49,602 nt of DNA from BHER01 sp051652245 (lineage in GTDB: Bacteria > Bacillota_I > Bacilli_A > Culicoidibacterales > Culicoidibacteraceae): positions 1 through 49,602 of the forward strand of contig JBOFTV010000014.1 of assembly GCA_051652245.1 (NCBI GenBank), read 5' to 3'. The translations under genes and the position numbers were made by a program. The notes below the pieces were generated by a model that was not told the DNA's origin, did no database searches, and saw nothing but the letters and a program-made list of their open reading frames with translations. The number at the start of each line of letters is the position of its first letter. Positions within the stretch are counted from its first letter, which is position 1. This document shows, one piece after another, positions 8,740 to 16,785 of this stretch.

Positions 8740-9870
8740 ATGAAAAAATCAATAAAAATTTCTTCTACATTATGTGCCCTGACACTTTTTTTAGTTAGTT
8801 GCACTGCCAATACTACTGTTGGTGAACTTGTTGGTACAGTTAATGCAAGGAATGTTAGCATTCCTTATTTCGACGAAGTTTTCCCCCCCGGATCAACGAC
8901 TGATACAACATCAAATGTTCCCGAGAAAACGGATGCGAACAGACCAGTTATTTTTGATAAAAGTGGGGCTGTGATCGTCCCAACGATGACTGCTGTATTC
9001 GAAGAAACAGGCAACAATAAAGTTGACACGCGTGCGCTAAATTCAGCACTTAGTAATGCTAAAGCAACAAATGGTGATAAATATCTTACCAAAGCTTCCG
9101 AAGAAAATCGTTTACCCCTCAAAACGGAGAAGGATTTTGTTGATTTGCTTAAATTTAAATTAATGTATTCAGCCTTTATCGAAGAGAAAGCAAATATTAC
9201 ACCTGAAAACATCCAATCACAATATGCAACAAAAGAGAAAACAAAATATTGTGCAACGCATATCTTAGTTGAGGATGAAGCCGGTGCTAAGCAACTACAG
9301 GCAAAAATCAATGAAGGAAATCCTTCATTTGATACATTAGTAGCCCAAGCTACAGAATTACAAACGCTATCAACACCAGAAAAAACTAATACTAATACTA
9401 ATACAGCTGCCGCACCAAAGAAATTATCGATGAATGACATCGTATTAGAAAATGTAAAGATTAAACAATTTGCCGATTTAGGCTGTGAGCCTACAAGTTC
9501 ATTCGTACCAGAATTTTCGAAAGCACTTGAAGAACTCCCTGAAAACTCAACATCTAAAGAACCAGTAAAAACAACATTTGGCTATCATATCATTCAGTTG
9601 AAAAATATTGAACGCAAAGAATTAGATAAAAAATTATCTGACGAAATAAAAGCAAAACTACTAAAAGAAAAACAAAACACGCCTGGATTTACTGCAACGC
9701 ATCTTAAACAGCTGCTTGATAGTGTCGATGTTACAATGACCAATGAATTAGTAAAAGCGGAATACGATCGCTACAAAAAATCTGTTGATGACCAAGCAGC
9801 CACATATGTTGATCCTAATGCTACACCAGCTAGCACCTCTAATAATGAAACTTCGAGTAGTGCTAACTAA
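8740..9870 (+). CDS. prsA: PrsA-like foldase lipoprotein with interrupted parvulin domain
   Basis: A 376-residue extracytoplasmic lipoprotein. A basic N-terminus and hydrophobic stretch end in the lipobox LVSC, with C21 as the lipidation site. A parvulin-type prolyl isomerase domain spans about 168-290: it opens with TKYCATHILVEDEAGAKQL and closes with VKTTFGYHIIQLK. The usual short GSAKKGGDLG segment is replaced by an insertion of about 35 residues (207-243) containing a TNTNTNT run, after which ADLGCEPTSSFVPEF resumes the fold. The tail is Ser/Thr/Asn-rich. Its likely role is folding of secreted proteins outside the membrane; whether isomerase activity survives is unclear. A strong terminator follows. 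Confidence 0.85.
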   Translation: MKKSIKISSTLCALTLFLVSCTANTTVGELVGTVNARNVSIPYFDEVFPPGSTTDTTSNVPEKTDANRPVIFDKSGAVIVPTMTAVFEETGNNKVDTRALNSALSNAKATNGDKYLTKASEENRLPLKTEKDFVDLLKFKLMYSAFIEEKANITPENIQSQYATKEKTKYCATHILVEDEAGAKQLQAKINEGNPSFDTLVAQATELQTLSTPEKTNTNTNTAAAPKKLSMNDIVLENVKIKQFADLGCEPTSSFVPEFSKALEELPENSTSKEPVKTTFGYHIIQLKNIERKELDKKLSDEIKAKLLKEKQNTPGFTATHLKQLLDSVDVTMTNELVKAEYDRYKKSVDDQAATYVDPNATPASTSNNETSSSAN

Positions 9871-9892
9871 GCTTAGCACCATTTCTTAAATT

Positions 9893-9937
9893 AAAAGGTA
9901 GCAGCCCTCCATTTACTGGGGGCTGCTACCTTTTTTC
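9893..9937 (+). terminator. Intrinsic terminator of the HIT-prsA unit
   Basis: A 15-bp stem, AAAAGGTAGCAGCCC against GGGCTGCTACCTTTT, is followed by a T run. It lies 22 bp past the prsA stop. Confidence 0.9.
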
Positions 9938-9973
9938 TTGTCTCTTTGTTTTGCTCTTAATTTTGATATTTAA

Positions 9974-10012
9974 AAGTACCATCCGTTATGTTTCTAATAA
10001 CGGATGGTACTT
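9974..10012 (-). terminator. Intrinsic terminator of the hrcA-grpE-dnaK operon
   Basis: A 16-bp perfect stem, AAGTACCATCCGTTAT against ATAACGGATGGTACTT, with a 7-nt loop. It lies about 30 bp beyond the dnaK stop on the minus strand and is followed there by TTTTAAA. It is separate from the prsA terminator and faces it. Confidence 0.85.
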
Positions 10013-10043
10013 CACTTTAATAAGATATTACCTTTTTATTATA

Positions 10044-11855
10044 TTAGACTTCTGTAAATTCACCATCTACCACGTCTGGTCCATCGCTTTTTTCTTCTTT
10101 AGCTTTCGTATCAGCTGCTTGTTGCTCTGGTTGTGCATACATTTGTTCAGCAATCTTATGTGCTACTTTTTCAAGCTCTTCTTTTGTTGATTTGATTGTT
10201 TCTAAGTCTTTATCTGCAATAGCTTTTGTCAGTTTTTCCTTTAATTCTGTTGCTTGTTTTTTATCTTCTTCCGACACTTTGTCTCCACCATCTGTAATTG
10301 ATTTATCAATCATAAAGATAATTTGCTCAGCTTCATTAACTAAATCGACTTCTTCTTTTCTTTTTTTATCATCGTCAGCATTCATTTCTGCTTCTTTAAC
10401 CATGCGCTCTATTTCTTCATCTGTAAGTGATGTCGCTGTTGTAATTGTAATTGATTGCTCTTTGTTTGTTCCTAAATCCTTGGCTTTAACACTAACAATT
10501 CCGTTTGCATCAATATCAAAAGTAACCTCAATTTTCGGCACACCTCGTGGTGCAGATGGGATGTCTGATAATTGAAAACGTCCTAACGTTTTATTATCAA
10601 CTGCCATTGGTCTTTCCCCTTGTAACACGTGAATATCTACTGCTGGTTGGTTATCGGCAGCAGTTGAAAATACTTCTGATTTACTTGTTGGAATCGTTGT
10701 ATTTCTTTCAATCAATTTTGTTAATACGCCACCCATTGTTTCAATTCCTAGTGAAAGTGATGTTACATCTAATAATAATACATCAGTTACATCTCCAGTA
10801 AGTACTCCACCTTGAATTGCGGCTCCCATTGCTACTACTTCGTCTGGATTAACATCCTTACTTGGTGATTTTCCTAGTTCTTTTGTAATTGCTTCTTGTA
10901 CGGCTGGAATTCTACTTGATCCACCCACAAGTAATACTTTGTCAATATCAGATGCTGACATATCGGCATCCTTCATTGCTTGCTTAACAGATGCCAATGT
11001 TTTTTCAACAAGATCATTTGTTAACTCATTGAATTTTGCACGTGTCAATGTAACTTCTAAATGCAATGGACCCGACTCATTCATTGTAATAAATGGAATT
11101 GAAATTTGCGTTGTTGTCACACCAGAGAGATCTTTTTTAGCTTTTTCGGCTGCATCTTTTAACCTTTGAATAACATTTTTATCTTTTGATAAATCAACAG
11201 CATATTCTTTTCTAAATTCTGCAACTAAATAATCTATTACACGTTGATCAAAGTCGTCTCCACCTAGTTTGTGATCACCTGTTGTTGAAACTACTTCAAA
11301 GACACCATCTCCTAATTCTAGAATCGAAACATCAAATGTTCCACCACCTAAATCATATATTAAGATCGTGTGTTCACTATCTTGTTTATCCATACCATAG
11401 GCAAGTGCTGCAGCTGTTGGTTCATTAATTATTCTTTCGACTTCTAAGCCAGCAATTTTTCCTGCATCTTTTGTTGCTTGGCGTTCAGCATCATTAAAAT
11501 ATGCTGGCACAGTAATAACTGCTTTCGTTACTTTTTCGCCTAAGTAACTCTCTGCTGATTCTTTTAGATAACGTAAAATCATTCCTGAAATCTCTTGTGG
11601 TGTATATTTTTTGCCGTCTACATCAACTTTATAGTCCGTTCCCATATGTCTTTTAATTGAACTTACTGTATTTGGATTTGTAATTGCCTGACGCTTTGCG
11701 GCATCTCCAATAATGATTTCTTCCCCTTTAAATGAGACAACTGATGGTGTTGTTCTATTTCCTTCTGGATTGGGAATTATTTTTGCTTCTCCACCTTCAA
11801 TAATTGCTACTGCTGAATTTGTTGTTCCTAAATCTATTCCGATAATTTTACTCAT
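10044..11855 (-). CDS. dnaK: Hsp70 chaperone DnaK
   Basis: A 603-residue DnaK. The ATPase domain starts IIGIDLGTTNSAVA and contains YDLGGGTFDVSIL and VLLVGGSSRIPAVQ. The substrate-binding domain follows the linker DVLLLDVTSLSLGIET, and the tail is acidic (GPDVVDGEFTEV). It folds nascent and stressed proteins with DnaJ and GrpE. The length is normal for Gram-positive DnaK, which lacks a 24-residue segment of the ATPase domain. It lies 25 bp after grpE and is the last gene of a CIRCE-controlled operon. Confidence 0.99.
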   Translation of the reverse strand: MSKIIGIDLGTTNSAVAIIEGGEAKIIPNPEGNRTTPSVVSFKGEEIIIGDAAKRQAITNPNTVSSIKRHMGTDYKVDVDGKKYTPQEISGMILRYLKESAESYLGEKVTKAVITVPAYFNDAERQATKDAGKIAGLEVERIINEPTAAALAYGMDKQDSEHTILIYDLGGGTFDVSILELGDGVFEVVSTTGDHKLGGDDFDQRVIDYLVAEFRKEYAVDLSKDKNVIQRLKDAAEKAKKDLSGVTTTQISIPFITMNESGPLHLEVTLTRAKFNELTNDLVEKTLASVKQAMKDADMSASDIDKVLLVGGSSRIPAVQEAITKELGKSPSKDVNPDEVVAMGAAIQGGVLTGDVTDVLLLDVTSLSLGIETMGGVLTKLIERNTTIPTSKSEVFSTAADNQPAVDIHVLQGERPMAVDNKTLGRFQLSDIPSAPRGVPKIEVTFDIDANGIVSVKAKDLGTNKEQSITITTATSLTDEEIERMVKEAEMNADDDKKRKEEVDLVNEAEQIIFMIDKSITDGGDKVSEEDKKQATELKEKLTKAIADKDLETIKSTKEELEKVAHKIAEQMYAQPEQQAADTKAKEEKSDGPDVVDGEFTEV

Positions 11856-11880
11856 TATATTTCCTCTTTTCTCTCTATTA

Positions 11881-12447
11881 TTATTTATTATTTACTTTTA
11901 CCATTGTTGCCCTAATGACACGATCTTTCAATTTATATCCTTTTTGTAGTTCCTCTAGTACCTCATTATCAGCTTTTCTCTTAATGTTATCTGATAATAC
12001 TGCTTGATGTAAGTATGGATCAAATTGTGTCCCCACTGAAGGAATGATTGATAATCCTTCTTGTTCCAATATTTGCGTAAATAGTGATTGTATCATTTCA
12101 AATCCCTTAGTGAATTGTGCCATCTTTTCATCAGACTTATCAGCGCTATCAAGTGCTCGATCAAAACCATCAAGAATTGGTAAAAGCTTTTCAATTAGTG
12201 ATTGTGAGGAAAATTTTAAATTTGTATCATATTCTTGTTTCATCCGTCGCTTAAAATTTTCTACTTCTGCTTTTTCTTTTAAGAGTGCATTTTCTAGTTC
12301 ACTTATTTTAAATTCTAATGCCTCAATCTCAGCCTCAGTATTAGATTTCTCTTCTAAAATATCATCATTTTCTGCTAATATTTCTTCGGCGTCTTCAGCT
12401 TCATAATTTTCTTCCATAATCTCTTGTTCATCATTTTTAATTGACAT
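11881..12447 (-). CDS. grpE: Nucleotide exchange factor GrpE
   Basis: A 188-residue GrpE that releases ADP from DnaK. The first 55 residues are highly acidic, followed by a long coiled coil (about 40-85, with FKRRMKQEYD), and a C-terminal β domain with GTQFDPYLHQAVLSDN and GYKLKDRVIRATMVKVNNK. It lies between hrcA and dnaK in the operon. Its GTNFDP-type loop reads GTQFDP. Confidence 0.98.
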   Translation of the reverse strand: MSIKNDEQEIMEENYEAEDAEEILAENDDILEEKSNTEAEIEALEFKISELENALLKEKAEVENFKRRMKQEYDTNLKFSSQSLIEKLLPILDGFDRALDSADKSDEKMAQFTKGFEMIQSLFTQILEQEGLSIIPSVGTQFDPYLHQAVLSDNIKRKADNEVLEELQKGYKLKDRVIRATMVKVNNK

Positions 12448-12505
12448 TGTAATCCCTCACTTTAATATTATATTTTGTTAGTCTGGTTATTTTCTTGTAA
12501 CATTG

Positions 12506-13588
12506 TCAGTATTTATAATTAGCTTTGCCTACACCACTAAGAAAACGATTAACAAAGCTTAACAATTGAATAACTTCATTATATTGCATTCTAGTTGGTC
12601 CAATCACTCCCAACGTTCCATGGCCTCTCATGGGCATTTCAAACGTCATCCTAATGATAGCATGTTCATTAAAAAGCGGATTTCTAATTTCTTCACCTAT
12701 ATGAACATCAATTCCTATATTATTGTTTTTAAACCATTGCATATCTTGCTCATCCTCAAAAAAATTGAAAATTTCTTTGAGCTTTTGAAAATCACTTAAA
12801 CTCTCATTTGTTATCATATTAACCTGACCACTAAAATAGGTCGCACCACCAACAAATAGCTCAAATAACAAAATGAACTCCTTATGATATACTTCATACT
12901 CGGCTAGATGTTTACTTAAAATAGGTTTAATTTCATTTTCTAGTTTCTCACAAAGCAAAGACAGTGGAACGTTTGTTAACATTTCGTTAAGATACTTTAC
13001 AATATAATCTAAGATTTCAAGTTCATGTAAAGAATTAATATTAACTAAGCGGCTTTCTATTTTCCCCTGATCTGTTATCAGGAGAATCAAGGCCTCATTT
13101 TGCGTAATCTGCGTTAATTTAATTTGTGATACATTCACTCTTTGCAAAGATGGTCCCAAGTAAAATACAGTGTGACTTGTAATTTGACTGATTAGCTTAA
13201 TAATTTCTCTAATCCTCTCATCAAATGTGATTCCTGTTTTATAACAGACTTCCGCTAATTGTTCTAGTAGCGTTAACTGGAGACGTGGCTGTTGCAAAAT
13301 AGAAATTTCTGTTGTTGTTTTTTGATTCTCTCTTCTTGGTTTTGATTCTCCCAGTAAATTTTCAATATAAAATCGATAACCTTCTTCTGAGGGAATGCGG
13401 CCAGATGATGTATGTGTTTTCTCCAGTAGCCCTAGCTCTTCAAGCTTGACCATTTCATTTCTAATTGTTGCTGAGCTATAGGGGATGCTGTACTTTTGAA
13501 TCAGTAGCTTTGACCCTACTGGATTTGCTGATTCAATAAATTCATCAATTATTGCTTTCAACACAAGCTTTCTTCGCTCATTAATCAT
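12506..13588 (-). CDS. hrcA: Heat-inducible transcription repressor HrcA
   Basis: A 360-residue HrcA, the repressor that binds CIRCE elements and keeps chaperone genes silent until the GroE pool is titrated. The N-terminal winged helix includes RRKLVLKAIIDEFIESANPV and the block SSATIRNEMVKLEELGLLEK; the C-terminal dimerisation domain ends MRGHGTLGVIGPTRMQYNEV. It starts at ATG behind AAGGTGG. It is the first gene of hrcA-grpE-dnaK and carries CIRCE copies in its own promoter, so it is autoregulated. dnaJ is not in its usual place after dnaK but lies upstream. Confidence 0.98.
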   Translation of the reverse strand: MINERRKLVLKAIIDEFIESANPVGSKLLIQKYSIPYSSATIRNEMVKLEELGLLEKTHTSSGRIPSEEGYRFYIENLLGESKPRRENQKTTTEISILQQPRLQLTLLEQLAEVCYKTGITFDERIREIIKLISQITSHTVFYLGPSLQRVNVSQIKLTQITQNEALILLITDQGKIESRLVNINSLHELEILDYIVKYLNEMLTNVPLSLLCEKLENEIKPILSKHLAEYEVYHKEFILLFELFVGGATYFSGQVNMITNESLSDFQKLKEIFNFFEDEQDMQWFKNNNIGIDVHIGEEIRNPLFNEHAIIRMTFEMPMRGHGTLGVIGPTRMQYNEVIQLLSFVNRFLSGVGKANYKY

Positions 13589-13600
13589 TTTTCCACCTTC

Positions 13601-13627
13601 TTAGCAGCACCTTAAATCAAGTGCTAA
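13601..13627. promoter_or_regulatory. Degenerate CIRCE element in the hrcA 5' UTR
   Basis: A 27-bp region with the exact length and outer arms of CIRCE: TTAGCA at the left and AAGTGCTAA at the right, but the left arm reads TTAGCAGCA instead of TTAGCACTC. It lies downstream of the hrcA -10 box and directly before the ribosome binding site, so HrcA bound here could block elongation or act together with the upstream copy. Confidence 0.6.
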
Positions 13628-13631
13628 TTTA

Positions 13632-13660
13632 ATTATACAACACTGGCTTAGCACTGTCAA
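13632..13660 (-). promoter_or_regulatory. Consensus σA promoter of hrcA-grpE-dnaK
   Basis: On the minus strand, TTGACA (13655-13660) and TATAAT (13632-13637) are separated by exactly 17 bp, a perfect consensus. The -35 hexamer lies inside the CIRCE element at 13648-13674, so repressor binding would exclude RNA polymerase. Confidence 0.92.
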
Positions 13661-13674
13661 TAACTAAGTGCTAA
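13648..13674. promoter_or_regulatory. CIRCE operator of the hrcA operon
   Basis: Left arm TTAGCACTG, 9-bp spacer, right arm AAGTGCTAA; each arm matches the CIRCE consensus TTAGCACTC-N9-GAGTGCTAA at 8 of 9 positions. The arm and spacer together create the TTGACA of the promoter on the minus strand. Confidence 0.92.
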
Positions 13675-13817
13675 AATATGATTGTATTTCCGTAAATAAT
13701 ATTTATTTCTTAGAAAAAAATCCGACTTTTGACATAATTACAAATACTTATTATTTTTAATCTCGTTAATATTCGACTAAACAGACTTTCGTGATTACCA
13801 GCTGCAACCTCGACACA

Positions 13818-14948
13818 TTAATTAAAAAATCGCTTAACCTTATCAAATACACTATCCTTATGGTCCTCGAGTGATAACGTGCTCTGTAATTCTTCTAATA
13901 ATTCTTTTTGGCGCTTAGTCAACTTTTTAGGTACAACAATTCTTATTTTGACATATTGTGAACCCTTAGCACCTCCGTGTACAGAAACAACACCCTTTTC
14001 CTTTAATCTAAACTCCGTATCGGCCTGTGTACCTCCTGGAATTGATAGCTTAACTTTCCCAGTAAGTGTTGGGACTTCTATTTCAGCTCCCAGTGTTGCT
14101 TGTGTGTAGGTTACTGGTAAACTACAATATATATTTTGACCCTCTCTAACAAAGAAGTCATGTGCTTTTACCCGAATATGTACATATAGGTCGCCATTTG
14201 GTCCACCTTTTGCTCCAGCATTTCCTTCTCCAGTAAGCCTTACTGTTTGTCCATTGTCAATTCCTGCTGGAATTGACACATCTAACACTTTTTCACCTTC
14301 AGTTATACCTTGACCATGGCAGGCTGAACATTTATTTTTAAATACCTTACCTTCACCTTGGCATGTTGGACATGCTGCTTCACTCATCATTCGCCCAAAT
14401 GGCGTATTTTGAGCAACCTTAACGCGACCGCTACCATGGCATTGCCCACATGTTTGAACATCACTTGCATTTTCTGCACCAACACCTCGGCATTTCTTAC
14501 ACTCCATTCGGCGACGCACTGTAATTTTCTTACTTACACCAAATGCTGCTTCTTCAAATTCAATAACTATCTGTGTTTCCAAATCAGCGCCACGTTTGGG
14601 TCCGCTACTTTGGCGTCTTGATGTGCCACCACCAAATATATCACCAAATATATCACCAAATCCGCCACCAAATATATCACCAAAATCAAAATCTGATGAG
14701 CTATATCCACCAGCACCGCCTTGTTCAAATGCGCTATGACCATATTGATCATACTGAGCTTTTTTAGTATCATCACTTAAAATTCCATAAGCTTCCTGCA
14801 GCTCTTTATACTTTTCTACAGCTTCTGGCGCCTTATTAATATCTGGATGATATTTCTTTGCTTGCTTTTTAAATGCCTTTTTGACTTCTTCTTTTGTACT
14901 TGATTTTGTAATTCCAAGCACATCATAATAATCTTTTTTATCTGCCAT
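13818..14948 (-). CDS. dnaJ: Hsp40 co-chaperone DnaJ
   Basis: A 376-residue DnaJ. It has a J domain with the HPD motif (KYHPDINKA), a Gly/Phe-rich linker containing repeated GDIFG units, four CxxCxGxG zinc motifs (CKKCRGVG, CGQCHGSG, CPTCQGEG, CSACHGQG) and a C-terminal substrate-binding domain. It stimulates DnaK ATPase activity and delivers clients. It has its own CIRCE-controlled consensus promoter and is separated from hrcA by 229 bp, so it is a unit parallel to hrcA-grpE-dnaK rather than the tail of that operon, as is usual in Bacillota. Confidence 0.98.
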   Translation of the reverse strand: MADKKDYYDVLGITKSSTKEEVKKAFKKQAKKYHPDINKAPEAVEKYKELQEAYGILSDDTKKAQYDQYGHSAFEQGGAGGYSSSDFDFGDIFGGGFGDIFGDIFGGGTSRRQSSGPKRGADLETQIVIEFEEAAFGVSKKITVRRRMECKKCRGVGAENASDVQTCGQCHGSGRVKVAQNTPFGRMMSEAACPTCQGEGKVFKNKCSACHGQGITEGEKVLDVSIPAGIDNGQTVRLTGEGNAGAKGGPNGDLYVHIRVKAHDFFVREGQNIYCSLPVTYTQATLGAEIEVPTLTGKVKLSIPGGTQADTEFRLKEKGVVSVHGGAKGSQYVKIRIVVPKKLTKRQKELLEELQSTLSLEDHKDSVFDKVKRFFN

Positions 14949-15003
14949 AATCTACACCTTACTTCTTTCCTTAATCTTTACGTCAATATTTAACCATACC
15001 TAT

Positions 15004-15032
15004 ATTATACACAAAAAAATTAGCACTGTCAA
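15004..15032 (-). promoter_or_regulatory. Consensus σA promoter of dnaJ
   Basis: On the minus strand, TTGACA (15027-15032) and TATAAT (15004-15009) are 17 bp apart. As in the hrcA promoter, the -35 box is embedded in a CIRCE element. Confidence 0.92.
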
Positions 15033-15046
15033 TTAAAGAGTGCTAA
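15020..15046. promoter_or_regulatory. CIRCE operator of dnaJ
   Basis: Left arm TTAGCACTG, spacer TCAATTAAA, right arm GAGTGCTAA. The right arm is perfect and the left arm deviates at one base. The same deviation occurs in the hrcA copy and supplies the CA of the -35 TTGACA. Confidence 0.95.
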
Positions 15047-15135
15047 TTTTTCGAATAATATTCCCCTTGTTGTAAATATCATTAAACATTGATAACTACA
15101 GCACAAAGGCATTTTTCTAGTTTCCAATCTCATTT

Positions 15136-15810
15136 TTAGATTCTTTCGGCAATCACGAGAAAGCGTTCTTCTGTATCCGCACCAAATGTGAAAGGATAAC
15201 AAGTCATTAATACAAGTTGGTCCTTTTCGAAACTTTCTCGGGGTTTAATTTCTTCAACTGCATGTTGTGAAACAATTTTAGTTTCTGTTACTCTGTATTT
15301 AAATGTTCCATATCTCATCTGCATTTCAACCTCGTCACCAGCTTTATAATGCTCTAAGACACCAAACTCTGTATTTCTATGGCCTGCTAGAAAGATTTGC
15401 CTTTGATCTGTTGGCCATCCTGTTGATGGCTCGTGACCAATTCCAGCATGAAAATCTTCATCTCTTGTACCTTCAATTATGGCAACTTTGATGTCATTTT
15501 TAGGCAAGACAATTAAACCAACAACATCACCTAAATTTGGGTTAAATTCCTCACGAGTAATCAGCTTTTCAGATGCTACAATTGCCTCGGCTGATTTAAC
15601 AAATGTTTTTGTTTGTTCACCACGCTCGTATTCACCAAACAGGGTTGTTCCTAATATACCACCGCCTACTAAAATACCAATTACACCAATAATTGTTAAT
15701 AAATTTGACAAAAAATTACTCTTCTTCTTCTTCTTCTTTTTCTTGTCTTTTCTTGAAATCTTAATATCTTCCGTCGAGATATCAAAGGTCCTATCGTTTA
15801 CTTTTTTCAT
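15136..15810 (-). CDS. Class D-type sortase, membrane anchored
   Basis: A 224-residue sortase, a cysteine transpeptidase that anchors LPXTG-like proteins to the cell wall or processes them. The N-terminus is cytoplasmic and very basic, with an eight-Lys run at 23-30. One membrane segment follows (about 33-55), then the extracellular catalytic domain. Catalytic residues are H144 in LAGHRNTEFG, C204 in VLMTCYPF and R216 in EERFLVIAER. The TCYPF context points to class D (YhcS-like) rather than class A. It has its own strong promoter and stands alone: no LPXTG substrate gene is next to it, so it may be a housekeeping enzyme. Confidence 0.9.
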   Translation of the reverse strand: MKKVNDRTFDISTEDIKISRKDKKKKKKKKSNFLSNLLTIIGVIGILVGGGILGTTLFGEYERGEQTKTFVKSAEAIVASEKLITREEFNPNLGDVVGLIVLPKNDIKVAIIEGTRDEDFHAGIGHEPSTGWPTDQRQIFLAGHRNTEFGVLEHYKAGDEVEMQMRYGTFKYRVTETKIVSQHAVEEIKPRESFEKDQLVLMTCYPFTFGADTEERFLVIAERI

Positions 15811-15838
15811 GATTACTTCGCTCCTATTTACTTATAAA

Positions 15839-15867
15839 ATTATACGCCACTTTTAGGATAACGTCAA
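15839..15867 (-). promoter_or_regulatory. σA promoter of the sortase gene
   Basis: On the minus strand, TTGACG (15862-15867) and TATAAT (15839-15844) are 17 bp apart, 29 bp before the sortase start. The -35 begins only 6 bp past the xer stop codon, so the sortase gene is a separate unit. Confidence 0.85.
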
Positions 15868-15872
15868 TCTAT

Positions 15873-16772
15873 TTACTTTATTAATGGGTGGGTTGCCTGA
15901 TAAACACTTTCTAGTTGCTTGCGACTTACATGTGTATAAACCTGTGTACTTGCAATACTTTCATGACCTAATAATTCCTGCACAGAACGTAGGTCCGCTC
16001 CTCCATTGAGCAGTGCTGTTGCAAAGCTATGTCTAAACATATGAGCTGAAACTTTTCCAATACCCAATTCAGAACTAACTCGTTTCAATATATCATTTAC
16101 ACCTCTAGATGTCAGTGGATTACCATATTTATTTAGAAAAAATGTCTCCGTTGGATTTTGGGCTGACAGCAGCATAAAAGTCCTTAGCTCAAGACTATAT
16201 GTTAAGCAATATTTTACAGCTAGGACACTTAGGGGCGCAAATCTAGCTTTCCCCCCTTTTCCATCGCGAACAAAAATTGTCTTATTTAGAAAATCAATAT
16301 CGGAACTAACTAACTTCACTAACTCTGAAACTCTCACACCCGCACCAAAAAAAGTCGCAACAATTGCTAAATCTCTTGCTGCAAATTTCTTGTTCGACAC
16401 GAGCAGTTTTTCCAGAAGTAAGTCAATTTCTTCAACGGCCAAAATTTTAGGTAATTTCTTATCTTTTTTAGGTAGATCAATATACTGACACGGATTAGCA
16501 TCAAGACGCCCATTTTCTAACTGATACTGAAAAAAACCACGTAAAATCGATAGCTTCTTCGACCGTGTTACCTTCTGATTTTTTTCATATAGTGTATAGA
16601 GATATTCTTTAATTAATTTGTCAGTAATTTGCTTGCTGTGTCCATCAAATTTTCGCTCTTGACAAAATAAGAAAAAAAATCGCAACTCGTCATTATACTG
16701 ACTTGTTGTATTTTGAGCATAGTTTCGCTCATAGATTAAATAATCAATATACTTTTTAATCTCTTCCTTCAT
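15873..16772 (-). CDS. Tyrosine recombinase of the XerC/XerD type
   Basis: A 299-residue site-specific recombinase. The N-terminal SAM-like core-binding domain spans about 1-90 and the catalytic domain carries R147 (GVRVSEL), K172 (GKGGKAR), H244 and R247 (HMFRHSF), H270 (LLGHES) and Y279 (QVYTHVS). Its place after dprA-topA-trmFO matches B. subtilis codV/xerC, suggesting a role in chromosome dimer resolution at dif. A TTG at 16793 overlapping trmFO is possible, but the ATG at 16772 has AGGAG upstream and gives the usual length. XerC versus XerD cannot be decided from sequence alone. Confidence 0.92.
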   Translation of the reverse strand: MKEEIKKYIDYLIYERNYAQNTTSQYNDELRFFFLFCQERKFDGHSKQITDKLIKEYLYTLYEKNQKVTRSKKLSILRGFFQYQLENGRLDANPCQYIDLPKKDKKLPKILAVEEIDLLLEKLLVSNKKFAARDLAIVATFFGAGVRVSELVKLVSSDIDFLNKTIFVRDGKGGKARFAPLSVLAVKYCLTYSLELRTFMLLSAQNPTETFFLNKYGNPLTSRGVNDILKRVSSELGIGKVSAHMFRHSFATALLNGGADLRSVQELLGHESIASTQVYTHVSRKQLESVYQATHPLIK

Positions 16773-16785
16773 TTTGGACCCACTC

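Noticed and set aside
13798..13815. 10-mer GTCGAGGTTG shared with position 52-61
   Set aside because: A single 10-bp match in opposite orientations with different flanks is not evidence of a repeat.
14630..14690. Short repeats in the dnaJ Gly/Phe region
   Set aside because: They encode the ordinary GDIFG-type linker of DnaJ and need no other explanation.
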